From an uncultured Flavobacteriaceae bacterium (GTDB lineage: Bacteria > Bacteroidota > Bacteroidia > Flavobacteriales > Flavobacteriaceae): a stretch of 64,000 nucleotides of DNA. The stretch is taken from the NCBI GenBank assembly GCA_905182295.1, contig CAJJAZ010000006.1:1-64000 (forward strand). The letters run 5' to 3'. The first letter of the stretch is position 1; every line of letters begins with the position of its first letter. The notes under the pieces are model-generated. The model searched no databases. It saw nothing but the letters and a program-made list of their open reading frames with translations, and was not told the DNA's origin. Of the stretch, positions 50,793-58,805 are shown in pieces. Made by a program: the position numbers and the translations under genes.

Positions 50793-52067
50793 TTACTGAG
50801 ACAGATAGTCTAAGGCCATTTCAGAAAGGGTTTTCACGCCCAACAACATTCCAGCGTCGTCTATTTTAAAGTCTGGAGTATGGTGGGGGAAAGCTTCTTT
50901 ATTGCCCGGTGTATTGCCTCCTAGGAAGAAATAGAATCCAGGTACTTTTTCTTGGAAAAAAGAAAAATCTTCTGCTCCAGTGATGGCTTTCATAAGCATC
51001 ACTTGTTCTTTACCTGCAGTTTTCTGAAGTGTGGGTAACATTTGCCCTACCAAATTAGCGTCGTTATAGGTAATAGCCGCACCATTGACAATATCTACTG
51101 TAGCAGTACCGCCATAAGCAGTAGCTATAGCAGAAACCATTTCTTTCATGCGCTTACCAATATGATCCCTCATTTTATAATCAAGTGTTCTAATAGTACC
51201 CACCATTTCGGCAGTTTCGGGAATGATATTAAAACGTACTCCAGCCGTTATTTTACCCACAGTAATCACTGCAGCCTCGTTGGTTAAATCAGATTCTCTA
51301 GAAATGATGGTTTGTAATCCATCAATAATTTTAGCACTGATCAAAATAGGATCTACACCGCCCCAAGGTTGTGAACCATGGGTTTGTTTTCCTTGCACCT
51401 TAATGACAAAACGATCAGATGCAGCCATTGCACCGAGGGGCTTGTATCCAATCATACCCACAGGAAGTACAGAATTAATATGAAGCCCAAAAATGGCATC
51501 TACCGAAGGGTTATCTAAGACACCTTCTTTAATCATTAGCGATGCACCGCCTTCTTCTCCTGGTGGTGGACCTTCTTCAGCAGGTTGAAACACAAATTTT
51601 ATGGTTCCTTTTATCTTGTTTTTGTGTTTACTCAAAACAGAAGCTACGCCCATGAGAATGGCGGTATGGGTGTCGTGACCACAGGCGTGCATCACGCCAA
51701 CTTTTTCTCCCATAAAAGTACCCTTTACAGTAGATTTATAGGGTAAATCATTGCGTTCCGTAACAGGCAATGCGTCTATATCTGCACGAAGTGCCACTAC
51801 TTTTCCAGGAAGATCCCCTTTTAAAATACCCACAACCCCTGTTTTTGCAACTCCTGTGGTTACTTCTATGCCCAAGCTTTTGAGATGGGCCGCTATTTTA
51901 GCAGCTGTTTTAAATTCTTGGTTCGAGAGTTCAGGATTCTGATGAATGTCATGGCGCCACGCTATGACCTGAGATTCAATTTTTTCATATTCCGATACAG
52001 GCAATTGCATTTGCGCTTGGGTAAAAGTACCTACACATAAAAAAATGGCTGCTAGTGTTTTTTTCAT
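50793..52067 (-). CDS. Secreted M20-family amidohydrolase
   Basis: A 424-residue hydrolase with a signal peptide (MKKTLAAIFLCVGTFTQAQ), so periplasmic or exported. Metal-binding motifs of the M20D group are visible: HACGHDTHT near residue 116, the EEG motif (PAEEGPPPGEEGG) and a C-terminal GAEDFSFF. It should cleave N-acyl amino acids or hippurate-like amides (HipO/IAA-amino acid hydrolase group). Its length includes the usual dimerisation domain insert. It has its own upstream region of about 150 bp, shared divergently with uvrD. Confidence 0.93.
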   Translation of the reverse strand: MKKTLAAIFLCVGTFTQAQMQLPVSEYEKIESQVIAWRHDIHQNPELSNQEFKTAAKIAAHLKSLGIEVTTGVAKTGVVGILKGDLPGKVVALRADIDALPVTERNDLPYKSTVKGTFMGEKVGVMHACGHDTHTAILMGVASVLSKHKNKIKGTIKFVFQPAEEGPPPGEEGGASLMIKEGVLDNPSVDAIFGLHINSVLPVGMIGYKPLGAMAASDRFVIKVQGKQTHGSQPWGGVDPILISAKIIDGLQTIISRESDLTNEAAVITVGKITAGVRFNIIPETAEMVGTIRTLDYKMRDHIGKRMKEMVSAIATAYGGTATVDIVNGAAITYNDANLVGQMLPTLQKTAGKEQVMLMKAITGAEDFSFFQEKVPGFYFFLGGNTPGNKEAFPHHTPDFKIDDAGMLLGVKTLSEMALDYLSQ

Positions 52068-52219
52068 AAGCTTATTTAAAAAAAATTAGTTAACTTTTTT
52101 AAATATACTCATATTATTAAAACCTTTGTTTCTAGGGCGCTTTTTTGTTTATAATTATTAATTATTCCCGGCTATGAAACGCATATTAATAGTTAATTTT
52201 ATAGCCTAAACACTGCATA

Positions 52220-54541
52220 TTGAAAAATTATATAGAAAGCTTGAACGAGGCGCAAAAAGCCCCGGTACTTCATAAAGATGGTCCTCTGATGGTCATAGCT
52301 GGTGCTGGGTCTGGAAAGACCAGGGTGCTCACCATAAGAATTGCCCATCTCATGTCTCTAGGAGTGGATTCTTTCAATATTCTCGCACTGACTTTCACCA
52401 ACAAAGCAGCCAGAGAGATGAAACACAGGATTTCCAGTATAGTGGGTGGGGCAGAGGCTAAGAATCTATGGATGGGGACTTTTCACTCTGTATTTGCCAA
52501 ATTATTGCGCTTTGACGGAGATAAGTTGGGTTATCCTAGCAATTTCACCATATATGATACGCAGGATTCACAAAGGCTCATTGCTTCCATTATTAAAGAA
52601 ATGGGACTGGACAAGGATATATATAAGTACAAGCAAATCCAGAATAGAATATCTTCTTATAAAAACAGTTTAATAACGGTTAAAGCCTATCACAACAATC
52701 CAGACCTTCTTGAGGCAGACGCTATGGCCAAAAGGCCTCAAACTGGCGCTATATATAAAGCATATGTGGACCGCTGTTTTAAAGCTGGTGCTATGGATTT
52801 TGATGACTTACTCTTGCGTACTAATGAACTTCTAACCAGGTTTCCTGAGGTACTCATGAAATACCAAAACAGGTTTAAATATATCTTAGTAGATGAGTAC
52901 CAAGATACCAACCACTCGCAGTATTTAATCGTAAAGGCCCTTTCCGACAGGTATCAGAATATTTGTGTGGTGGGAGATGACGCCCAAAGTATATATTCCT
53001 TCAGAGGGGCAAACATAGACAACATTTTAAATTTTCAAAAAGACTACGATCAGGTAGCTCAATACAGGTTAGAGCAGAATTATAGGTCAACAGATACCAT
53101 TGTAAAGGCAGCAAATAGTATTATTTCTAACAATACCAACCAATTAGATAAGGTGGTATGGACCTCTAACGATCCAGGGGAATTGATCACAGTGCACAGG
53201 TCTCCTACAGATGCTGAAGAAGGAAGGTTTGTCGCTGGAAGTATCTTGGAAACTAAGATGCAAGAACAACTTCCTAACAGTTCTTTTGCAGTGCTTTATA
53301 GAACCAATTCACAATCTAGGGCTATAGAAGACGCCCTTAGAAAGCGAGATATTGCCTATAGAATTTTTGGTGGATTGTCTTTCTATCAAAGAAAAGAGAT
53401 AAAAGATGTCCTGGCCTACTTAAGGCTGGTCATAAATCCCAAAGATGAAGAAGCGCTAAAGCGTATCATTAATTTTCCAGCAAGGGGAATTGGTCAAAGT
53501 ACTGTAGATAAATTGGTGGTTGCTGCAAACCATTACGGCAGGTCTATTTTTGAAGTCATGGAACATTTAGACACCATACCTCTGCAAATAAATAGCGGAA
53601 CCAAACGCAAATTAGAAGATTTTGTGACCATGATTAAGAGCTATCAGGTACTCAATGAAACGGCAGACGCATTTGTGCTCTCTGAACATGTGGCCAAGAA
53701 AACCGGTTTGCTCTTAGAATTTAAAAAAGATGGCACCCCAGAGGGAATAGCCAAAATGGAAAACATTGAGGAGCTTCTCAACGGTATTAAAGACTTTGTT
53801 GAGGGCCAGCAGGAACTGGCCGATGCCACAGGAGGTATTTCTGAATTTCTTGAAGATGTATCTCTTGCGACAGACTTAGATAAAGAAGTTGGAGATGAAG
53901 ATAGGGTAGCGCTTATGACCATTCACATGGCGAAGGGATTAGAGTTTCCGGTGGTCTATGTAGTGGGTATGGAAGAAGATCTCTTTCCTTCTGCAATGAG
54001 TATGAATACCAGGTCTGAACTAGAGGAGGAGCGAAGGCTTTTCTATGTAGCCCTCACTAGAGCAGAAAAAAAGGCCTACTTGACCTATGCCCAAACAAGG
54101 TATAGGTGGGGCAAACTCGTAGACGCTGAGCCTTCTAGATTTATAGAAGAAATAGACGATAGTTTCTTAGACATGCAAGTTCCTATAGATTCTTACCGTT
54201 ATAAACCCATGATAGATGCAGATATTTTTGGCGATATAGACAAAAGTAAACTGCGTCAGACCAAACCTGTTTCAACTGCACCACCGAGTTCTTTTAGACC
54301 CAAAGAGAACCAATTGAGAAAGCTTAGAAAGATTAAACCAGATTTGTCTAATCCAATTGGAAATGGAGAAGATAGTATAGAATTGATAGCTGGCACAGTC
54401 GTAAAACACAGTAGGTTTGGTAGCGGAAAAGTAATGGCTATTGAAGGGGTGGGTGCAGATAAGAAAGCCACTATTGACTTTGAAGTTGGTGGGCTTAAGA
54501 AGTTGATCCTTCGTTTTGCAAAACTAGAAGTAGTGTCTTAA
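52220..54541 (+). CDS. UvrD/PcrA-type superfamily 1 DNA helicase
   Basis: A 773-residue 3'-5' helicase for repair and replication. Motifs are complete: Walker A AGAGSGKT, FTNKAAREMK, VDEYQDTN (Walker B), GDDAQSIYSFRGA, LEQNYRST, and VYVVGMEEDLFPS with the VALTRAEKK motif VI. The C-terminal tail has the PcrA-like Tudor fold (VKHSRFGSGKVMAIEG). The start must be the TTG at 52220: an in-frame stop lies 18 bp upstream and the next ATG would cut into the Walker A strand. Sua5/YrdC starts 7 bp after the stop. Confidence 0.95.
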   Translation: MKNYIESLNEAQKAPVLHKDGPLMVIAGAGSGKTRVLTIRIAHLMSLGVDSFNILALTFTNKAAREMKHRISSIVGGAEAKNLWMGTFHSVFAKLLRFDGDKLGYPSNFTIYDTQDSQRLIASIIKEMGLDKDIYKYKQIQNRISSYKNSLITVKAYHNNPDLLEADAMAKRPQTGAIYKAYVDRCFKAGAMDFDDLLLRTNELLTRFPEVLMKYQNRFKYILVDEYQDTNHSQYLIVKALSDRYQNICVVGDDAQSIYSFRGANIDNILNFQKDYDQVAQYRLEQNYRSTDTIVKAANSIISNNTNQLDKVVWTSNDPGELITVHRSPTDAEEGRFVAGSILETKMQEQLPNSSFAVLYRTNSQSRAIEDALRKRDIAYRIFGGLSFYQRKEIKDVLAYLRLVINPKDEEALKRIINFPARGIGQSTVDKLVVAANHYGRSIFEVMEHLDTIPLQINSGTKRKLEDFVTMIKSYQVLNETADAFVLSEHVAKKTGLLLEFKKDGTPEGIAKMENIEELLNGIKDFVEGQQELADATGGISEFLEDVSLATDLDKEVGDEDRVALMTIHMAKGLEFPVVYVVGMEEDLFPSAMSMNTRSELEEERRLFYVALTRAEKKAYLTYAQTRYRWGKLVDAEPSRFIEEIDDSFLDMQVPIDSYRYKPMIDADIFGDIDKSKLRQTKPVSTAPPSSFRPKENQLRKLRKIKPDLSNPIGNGEDSIELIAGTVVKHSRFGSGKVMAIEGVGADKKATIDFEVGGLKKLILRFAKLEVVS

Positions 54542-54547
54542 AAGTAT

Positions 54548-55168
54548 ATGGGACAATTAATTAAAATATATCCGGATAATCCGCAAGAGTCTGCCTTAGA
54601 AAAGGTAGTTCGTGCGCTTAGGGATGGTGCGCTTATTATTTACCCAACAGATACTGTTTATGGGATTGGCTGTGATATTACCAATAATAAAGCCTTGGAG
54701 AAGCTGGCTAAATTAAAAGGCATAAAGCTTGAAAAAGCCACTTGGTCTTTTATTTGTGCAGACCTCAGTAATATCTCTGACTATGTGAAACAAATAGATA
54801 CGGCAACCTTTAAAATTTTAAAGCGATCCTTACCTGGTCCTTATACTTTTGTACTTCCCGGTAATAACAACCTTCCGAAGGCTTTTAAGAAACGTAAGAC
54901 TGTAGGAATAAGAGTGCCGAATCACTCTATTCCTAAGAAGATAGTAGAAATGCTCGGAAACCCTATAGTCTCTACTTCGATTTATGATCCAGATGAGTTG
55001 CTAGAATACACAACAGATCCAGAACTTATATTTGAAAAATGGGCCCCACATGTAGCCTTTGTTATAGATGGTGGCTATGGTGATAATGTGCCTTCTACTA
55101 TTGTAGATTTATCTGGAGACACTCCAGAACTCCTTCGTCTGGGTAAAGGGCACTTTGACTTGCTGTAG
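54548..55168 (+). CDS. YrdC/Sua5-family threonylcarbamoyl-AMP synthase-like protein
   Basis: A 206-residue protein with the YrdC fold: YPTDTVYGIGCDI at residues 33-45, KATWSFICADL, and RSLPGPYTFVLPG near residue 97 hold the ATP and threonine site. It lacks the extra Sua5 C-terminal domain. YrdC/TsaC proteins make the intermediate for the t6A base at tRNA position 37, while the YciO branch is less well characterised; the KR and S/N residues needed to tell them apart were not scored, so either is possible. It is co-transcribed with uvrD and ends at a strong terminator. Confidence 0.9.
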   Translation: MGQLIKIYPDNPQESALEKVVRALRDGALIIYPTDTVYGIGCDITNNKALEKLAKLKGIKLEKATWSFICADLSNISDYVKQIDTATFKILKRSLPGPYTFVLPGNNNLPKAFKKRKTVGIRVPNHSIPKKIVEMLGNPIVSTSIYDPDELLEYTTDPELIFEKWAPHVAFVIDGGYGDNVPSTIVDLSGDTPELLRLGKGHFDLL

Positions 55169-55210
55169 TAAGATTTTGGTACAGGATTAAAAATTGATTT
55201 GCTATTAAAA

Positions 55211-55239
55211 AAAAATGCCACCCGAAGGGTGGCATTTTT
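55211..55239. terminator. Bidirectional terminator between yrdC and ompA-like genes
   Basis: AAAAATGCCACCC (55211-55223), loop GAA, GGGTGGCATTTTT (55227-55239), a perfect 13-bp stem. It serves both converging genes. Confidence 0.95.
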
Positions 55240-55259
55240 AATATCATAGCTGTAATAAC

Positions 55260-56093
55260 TTAGTTAATTGCAGCGTCTTTTAATCCTTCTTCGATCATAG
55301 TGTAAAACTGATCAATTTTAGGAAGTACTACGATTCTAGTTCTTCTGTTTTTAGAAAGTTCTGAAGAAATTGGCAAATACTCAGCTCTACCAGCTGCAGT
55401 CATACGTTTAGGATCTACTCCAAAATCTTTTTGAAGCATACGTACCACTGAAGTAGCTCTCTTTACAGATAAATCCCAGTTGTCTACTAAGTCCCCTTTA
55501 GAGAAACTTCTTTCATCTGTATGACCTTCTACCATAAATTCGAAATCTGGTTTGTTGTTAACCACTTTCGCTACTTTTTCTAATACAGACTTGGCCTTAT
55601 TAGATACTACATAGCTACCAGTGTTAAATAATAACTTGTCAGAGATAGATACAAATACAACGCCTTTTTCTACGCTAATCTCAATATCTTCATCATCTAA
55701 GTTACCCAACACCCCTTTTAAACTTTGTACCAATGCAAGGTTCACAGAATCTCTTCTGGTAACAGCATTGTTTAATTTACGAATAGTCAGGTCTTTTTCT
55801 TTTAAGCTCTCTAAAGAACGCTCTAAATTGTCAGCTCCTTTGGAAGTTAAAGTAGTTAGGTTTCCAAGGTTATTGATCAATTCTTGATTGTTCGCTTTTA
55901 AATAAGCATTTTGATCTTCAAGTAACTGTAAACGAGCGGTGTCTTCTAAACAGCTGTTCAATTTAACAGTAGCAGAATTGAGCAAATCTTGGGTTTCTTT
56001 TTGTTTTGCTTCTAAATCGGTGAATTTCTTTTGTGATACACAAGAAGAAAGTAATAATGTGGCGCCTAGGCAGCCAAGAATGATTTTTTTCAT
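55260..56093 (-). CDS. OmpA-family lipoprotein with coiled coil
   Basis: A 277-residue outer-membrane lipoprotein. The leader ends with the lipobox LLSSC (Cys18). A coiled coil runs over about residues 20-130 (QKETQDLLNS, LEDQNAYLKANNQ), then an OmpA C-terminal peptidoglycan-binding domain (FEFMVEGHTDERSF, WDLSVKRATSVVR, with NRRTRIVV near the end). It should tie the outer membrane to the peptidoglycan. The ATG at 56093 is chosen because it gives the lipoprotein leader; the frame is open to 56216. A perfect -7 element lies 27 bp upstream, at 56120-56127. Confidence 0.92.
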   Translation of the reverse strand: MKKIILGCLGATLLLSSCVSQKKFTDLEAKQKETQDLLNSATVKLNSCLEDTARLQLLEDQNAYLKANNQELINNLGNLTTLTSKGADNLERSLESLKEKDLTIRKLNNAVTRRDSVNLALVQSLKGVLGNLDDEDIEISVEKGVVFVSISDKLLFNTGSYVVSNKAKSVLEKVAKVVNNKPDFEFMVEGHTDERSFSKGDLVDNWDLSVKRATSVVRMLQKDFGVDPKRMTAAGRAEYLPISSELSKNRRTRIVVLPKIDQFYTMIEEGLKDAAIN

Positions 56094-56119
56094 GGGTTGG
56101 GAAAATATAATTAATACAT

Positions 56120-56127
56120 CAAATTTA
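56120..56127 (-). promoter_or_regulatory. -7 promoter element of the OmpA-like gene
   Basis: On the minus strand this reads TAAATTTG, a perfect TAnnTTTG, 26 bp before the start codon at 56093. This supports the short reading frame. Confidence 0.55.
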
Positions 56128-56161
56128 TCTATTATTCTCTGTAATTGAGTGGGTAATTTAG

Positions 56162-57169
56162 TTAATCTTTTACTAAAAGCGAAAACTTTTTTAAACCTCT
56201 TACATAATGAGACCAAACTATTGAAGTGGTATTGTAGTATTTTACGTGGTGTTTTGGGCTATGGTATTTTTTAAAAGCGCTACGAGCTCCTTTGTAAAAA
56301 CCAAAATGGGCATGAATAATTGCCAGACAATGACTGAATTTGCCTTGAAGAATAAATCTAATCCCAGCAATACCATCTAGAATGAGTCTAACGAAAATCA
56401 CTAGTATGGCCCTGTGTAAAGACATGTTTTTTAAGATAGAAAAAAGTGAGTTTCTGAAATTCAAAAAAGTTTTTTTAGGATTCATGTTACTCAAGGTAGA
56501 CCCACCCAAATGATATACAGTACTATTTCCAAGGTACATGACTTTATGTCCCAGATTTTTAGCCCTCCAACAAAGGTCTATTTCTTCTTGGTGTGCAAAG
56601 TAAGATTCATCAAACCCATTTAATGTATGAAAGACTTCTTTTCTAATAAACATACAAGCTCCAGTGGCCCAAAAAATCTCTATGGTGTCATTGTATTGGC
56701 CTTGGTCTTCCTCTATATGTTGAAATATTCTTCCCCTACAAAAAGGGTAACCAAATGCATCTAAATAGCCCCCTGCAGCTCCGGCATATTCAAAATGTGT
56801 TTTTTTTAATTCATCCAAAATTTTTGGCTGAGCTATAGCTAAGTGAGCATCTGAATTAAAAGCCGTAACTATAGAAGTCAACCAGTTTTTGGAAGGAGCA
56901 ACATCTGAATTAAGTAAGCAAAATAGGGGTTCATTTAGATCTTTCAAGGCCAAATTATAACCTCCTGCAAAGCCGTTATTAAATGGCATTTCTATGATTG
57001 AAATCTGAGGAAATCTTTCTTTTAAAAGTTCTTTTGAGCTATCTGTAGAGCCATTATCTGCTACATAAACATGGGCTATTCCTGCACTGTTTTTAATCAC
57101 AGTAGGCAGGAATCGCTCTAATAAGGCGGCTCCATTCCAATTGAGTATCACTATGGCTATTTGTTTCAC
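56162..57169 (-). CDS. Glycosyltransferase family 2 protein
   Basis: A 335-residue inverting glycosyltransferase. The GT-A fold starts IVILNWNG at residue 5, with the nucleotide-sugar segment YVADNGSTD and a DxD-like NSDVAPSKNW near residue 88. The later motif AHQEEIDLCWRAKNLG, typical of rhamnosyl-like GT2 enzymes, contains the likely catalytic acid (HQEEID). Two C-terminal hydrophobic segments suggest membrane association. It probably adds a sugar to a surface polysaccharide; donor and acceptor are unknown. It lies 19 bp behind the HsdR-N-like gene. Confidence 0.92.
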   Translation of the reverse strand: MKQIAIVILNWNGAALLERFLPTVIKNSAGIAHVYVADNGSTDSSKELLKERFPQISIIEMPFNNGFAGGYNLALKDLNEPLFCLLNSDVAPSKNWLTSIVTAFNSDAHLAIAQPKILDELKKTHFEYAGAAGGYLDAFGYPFCRGRIFQHIEEDQGQYNDTIEIFWATGACMFIRKEVFHTLNGFDESYFAHQEEIDLCWRAKNLGHKVMYLGNSTVYHLGGSTLSNMNPKKTFLNFRNSLFSILKNMSLHRAILVIFVRLILDGIAGIRFILQGKFSHCLAIIHAHFGFYKGARSAFKKYHSPKHHVKYYNTTSIVWSHYVRGLKKFSLLVKD

Positions 57170-57188
57170 AGGCTTTTAAAATGGCAAA

Positions 57189-57635
57189 TTAAGGGATATA
57201 ATCAGGAATACTTTCTAAAAAAGCATAATTTTCTGCTGCTTTATCTACAACACAATAATAGTGTGTTAAGCCATTAGTCACCATAAGTAACTGTGCGTTT
57301 AGACTTAAATTATACCGGGCAATTTGATCAAATGTTTGTTGGGTAATTTTTATTTCTGGTGCTTTACACTCTACAAGTAAATAAATGCTACCATCCTTAT
57401 TAAAAACAACCACATCTACTCTTTTTGTCAATCCATTTACTAGAATCTTTTTTTCAACATTAATTAGACTTTTAGGATATTTCTTTTCATGGATAAGAAA
57501 CCATACTAAGTGTTGTCTCACCCATTCCTCTGCTTGTATCTGGACAAATTTTTTCCTGATAATATCAAAAATATAGGACTTATTTTTCCTATTTTTGATT
57601 CTGAACGGATAGGTTGGAAAGTTTAAAACTTGCAT
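57189..57635 (-). CDS. Orphan HsdR N-terminal-type (PD-(D/E)XK) nuclease domain
   Basis: A 148-residue cytoplasmic protein with the fold of the type I restriction HsdR N-terminal domain. The expected active-site residues are visible: Asp in KRVDVVVF near residue 82, then LLVECKAP (E-x-K) 13 residues later. There is no helicase part and no HsdM or HsdS nearby, so it is not a restriction system. The same small gene is common next to holA in Bacteroidota; its role is unknown. The ATG at 57635 is preferred; the frame is open to 57674, which would overlap the divergent holA start at 57662. Confidence 0.85.
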   Translation of the reverse strand: MQVLNFPTYPFRIKNRKNKSYIFDIIRKKFVQIQAEEWVRQHLVWFLIHEKKYPKSLINVEKKILVNGLTKRVDVVVFNKDGSIYLLVECKAPEIKITQQTFDQIARYNLSLNAQLLMVTNGLTHYYCVVDKAAENYAFLESIPDYIP

Positions 57636-57661
57636 GGTGCAAATTTGATGAATTAAATTGA

Positions 57662-58660
57662 ATGGAAGAAGCAAAGTTAATTGCTAGTGAAATAAATAAA
57701 GGAAATTTTAGCCCACTCTATTTCCTTTATGGGGAGGAACCTTATTACATAGATGCCATTACTCATTTAATTGAGCAAAAGGCACTTGCTGAAGAAGAGA
57801 AAGCATTCAATCAATTAATTGTTTACGGAAAAGATGCGCTTGTTGAAGACATAGTTTCTCAAGCGAAACGATACCCCATGATGGCTGAAAGACAATTGAT
57901 TATTGTCAAGGAAGCACAACACCTCTCTAGACAAATAGACGGCCTGCAAGAGTATGCAAAGCATCCGCTCCAAACGACCATTTTAGTACTGTGTTATAAA
58001 TACCAAAAGCCAGATAAAAGGAAAGGTGTTTTTAAAGCTTTTCAAAAAAATGGAACCATTTTGGAGTCAAAAAAAATCTATGATAATAAAATTCCTTTGT
58101 GGATTAATGACTTAATTCAACGGAAGGGTTTTACGGCCCAACCAGCTGTTCCTTATTTATTATTTGAATTTTTAGGCGCAGATCTAAGTAGGATTGAAAA
58201 AGAAATAGATAAGCTGTCCATTCACATAGAAAAAGGCGCTTTAATTACCCCTGAAGTGGTAGAGCAACATATTGGGATTAGTAAAGATTACAACAACTTT
58301 GAATTAAAAAAAGCTATTGGTGAAAGAGATATTTTAAAAGCATTTAAGATTGTCCATTATTTTGCACACAATCCAAAAGACAATCCTTTTTTGATGACAG
58401 TATCTATTTTGCATAGTTTCTTCACGCAAATCATGCAATATCATGGGCTTACTGATCACAATCCAAACCATGTAGCTGCAAGCTTAGGGATTTCTCCATT
58501 TTTCATCAATGAAATTAAAAGTGCGGCTAAACAGTATCCAATGAAAAGGGTTAGTCAAATTTTAAAGGTACTCAAGGACTTGGATCTTAAAAACAAAGGA
58601 CTGGGCGCTCCAACAGATCACGAAAACTTACTCAAGGAATTGTTGATCAAAATACTTTAA
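57662..58660 (+). CDS. holA: DNA polymerase III subunit delta
   Basis: A 332-residue clamp-loader subunit that opens the sliding clamp. Near the N terminus it has PLYFLYGEEPYYIDAI, the family's equivalent of a degenerate Walker A; the central RYPMMAERQLIIVKEA and the C-terminal DLDLKNKG motif before the end match HolA. Size is normal (E. coli delta is 343). Its start is only 27 bp from the divergent nuclease-domain gene. Essential for replication in most bacteria. Confidence 0.93.
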   Translation: MEEAKLIASEINKGNFSPLYFLYGEEPYYIDAITHLIEQKALAEEEKAFNQLIVYGKDALVEDIVSQAKRYPMMAERQLIIVKEAQHLSRQIDGLQEYAKHPLQTTILVLCYKYQKPDKRKGVFKAFQKNGTILESKKIYDNKIPLWINDLIQRKGFTAQPAVPYLLFEFLGADLSRIEKEIDKLSIHIEKGALITPEVVEQHIGISKDYNNFELKKAIGERDILKAFKIVHYFAHNPKDNPFLMTVSILHSFFTQIMQYHGLTDHNPNHVAASLGISPFFINEIKSAAKQYPMKRVSQILKVLKDLDLKNKGLGAPTDHENLLKELLIKIL

Positions 58661-58805
58661 ATTTTCTTCAAACGTTTGCCATGAATCAAGCGTGCCAAAA
58701 GATCCAGTAGATTACCGCTATTTCAAAATAGTTTGATGCTTAAATAATTACGACATATTAGGTGCTTAAAACAGGGTACGCTATGGTAGAATCTGACTTA
58801 AATTA

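Noticed and set aside
57189-57635. A type I restriction-modification system
   Set aside because: Only the HsdR N-terminal fold is present; there is no helicase, methylase or specificity subunit.
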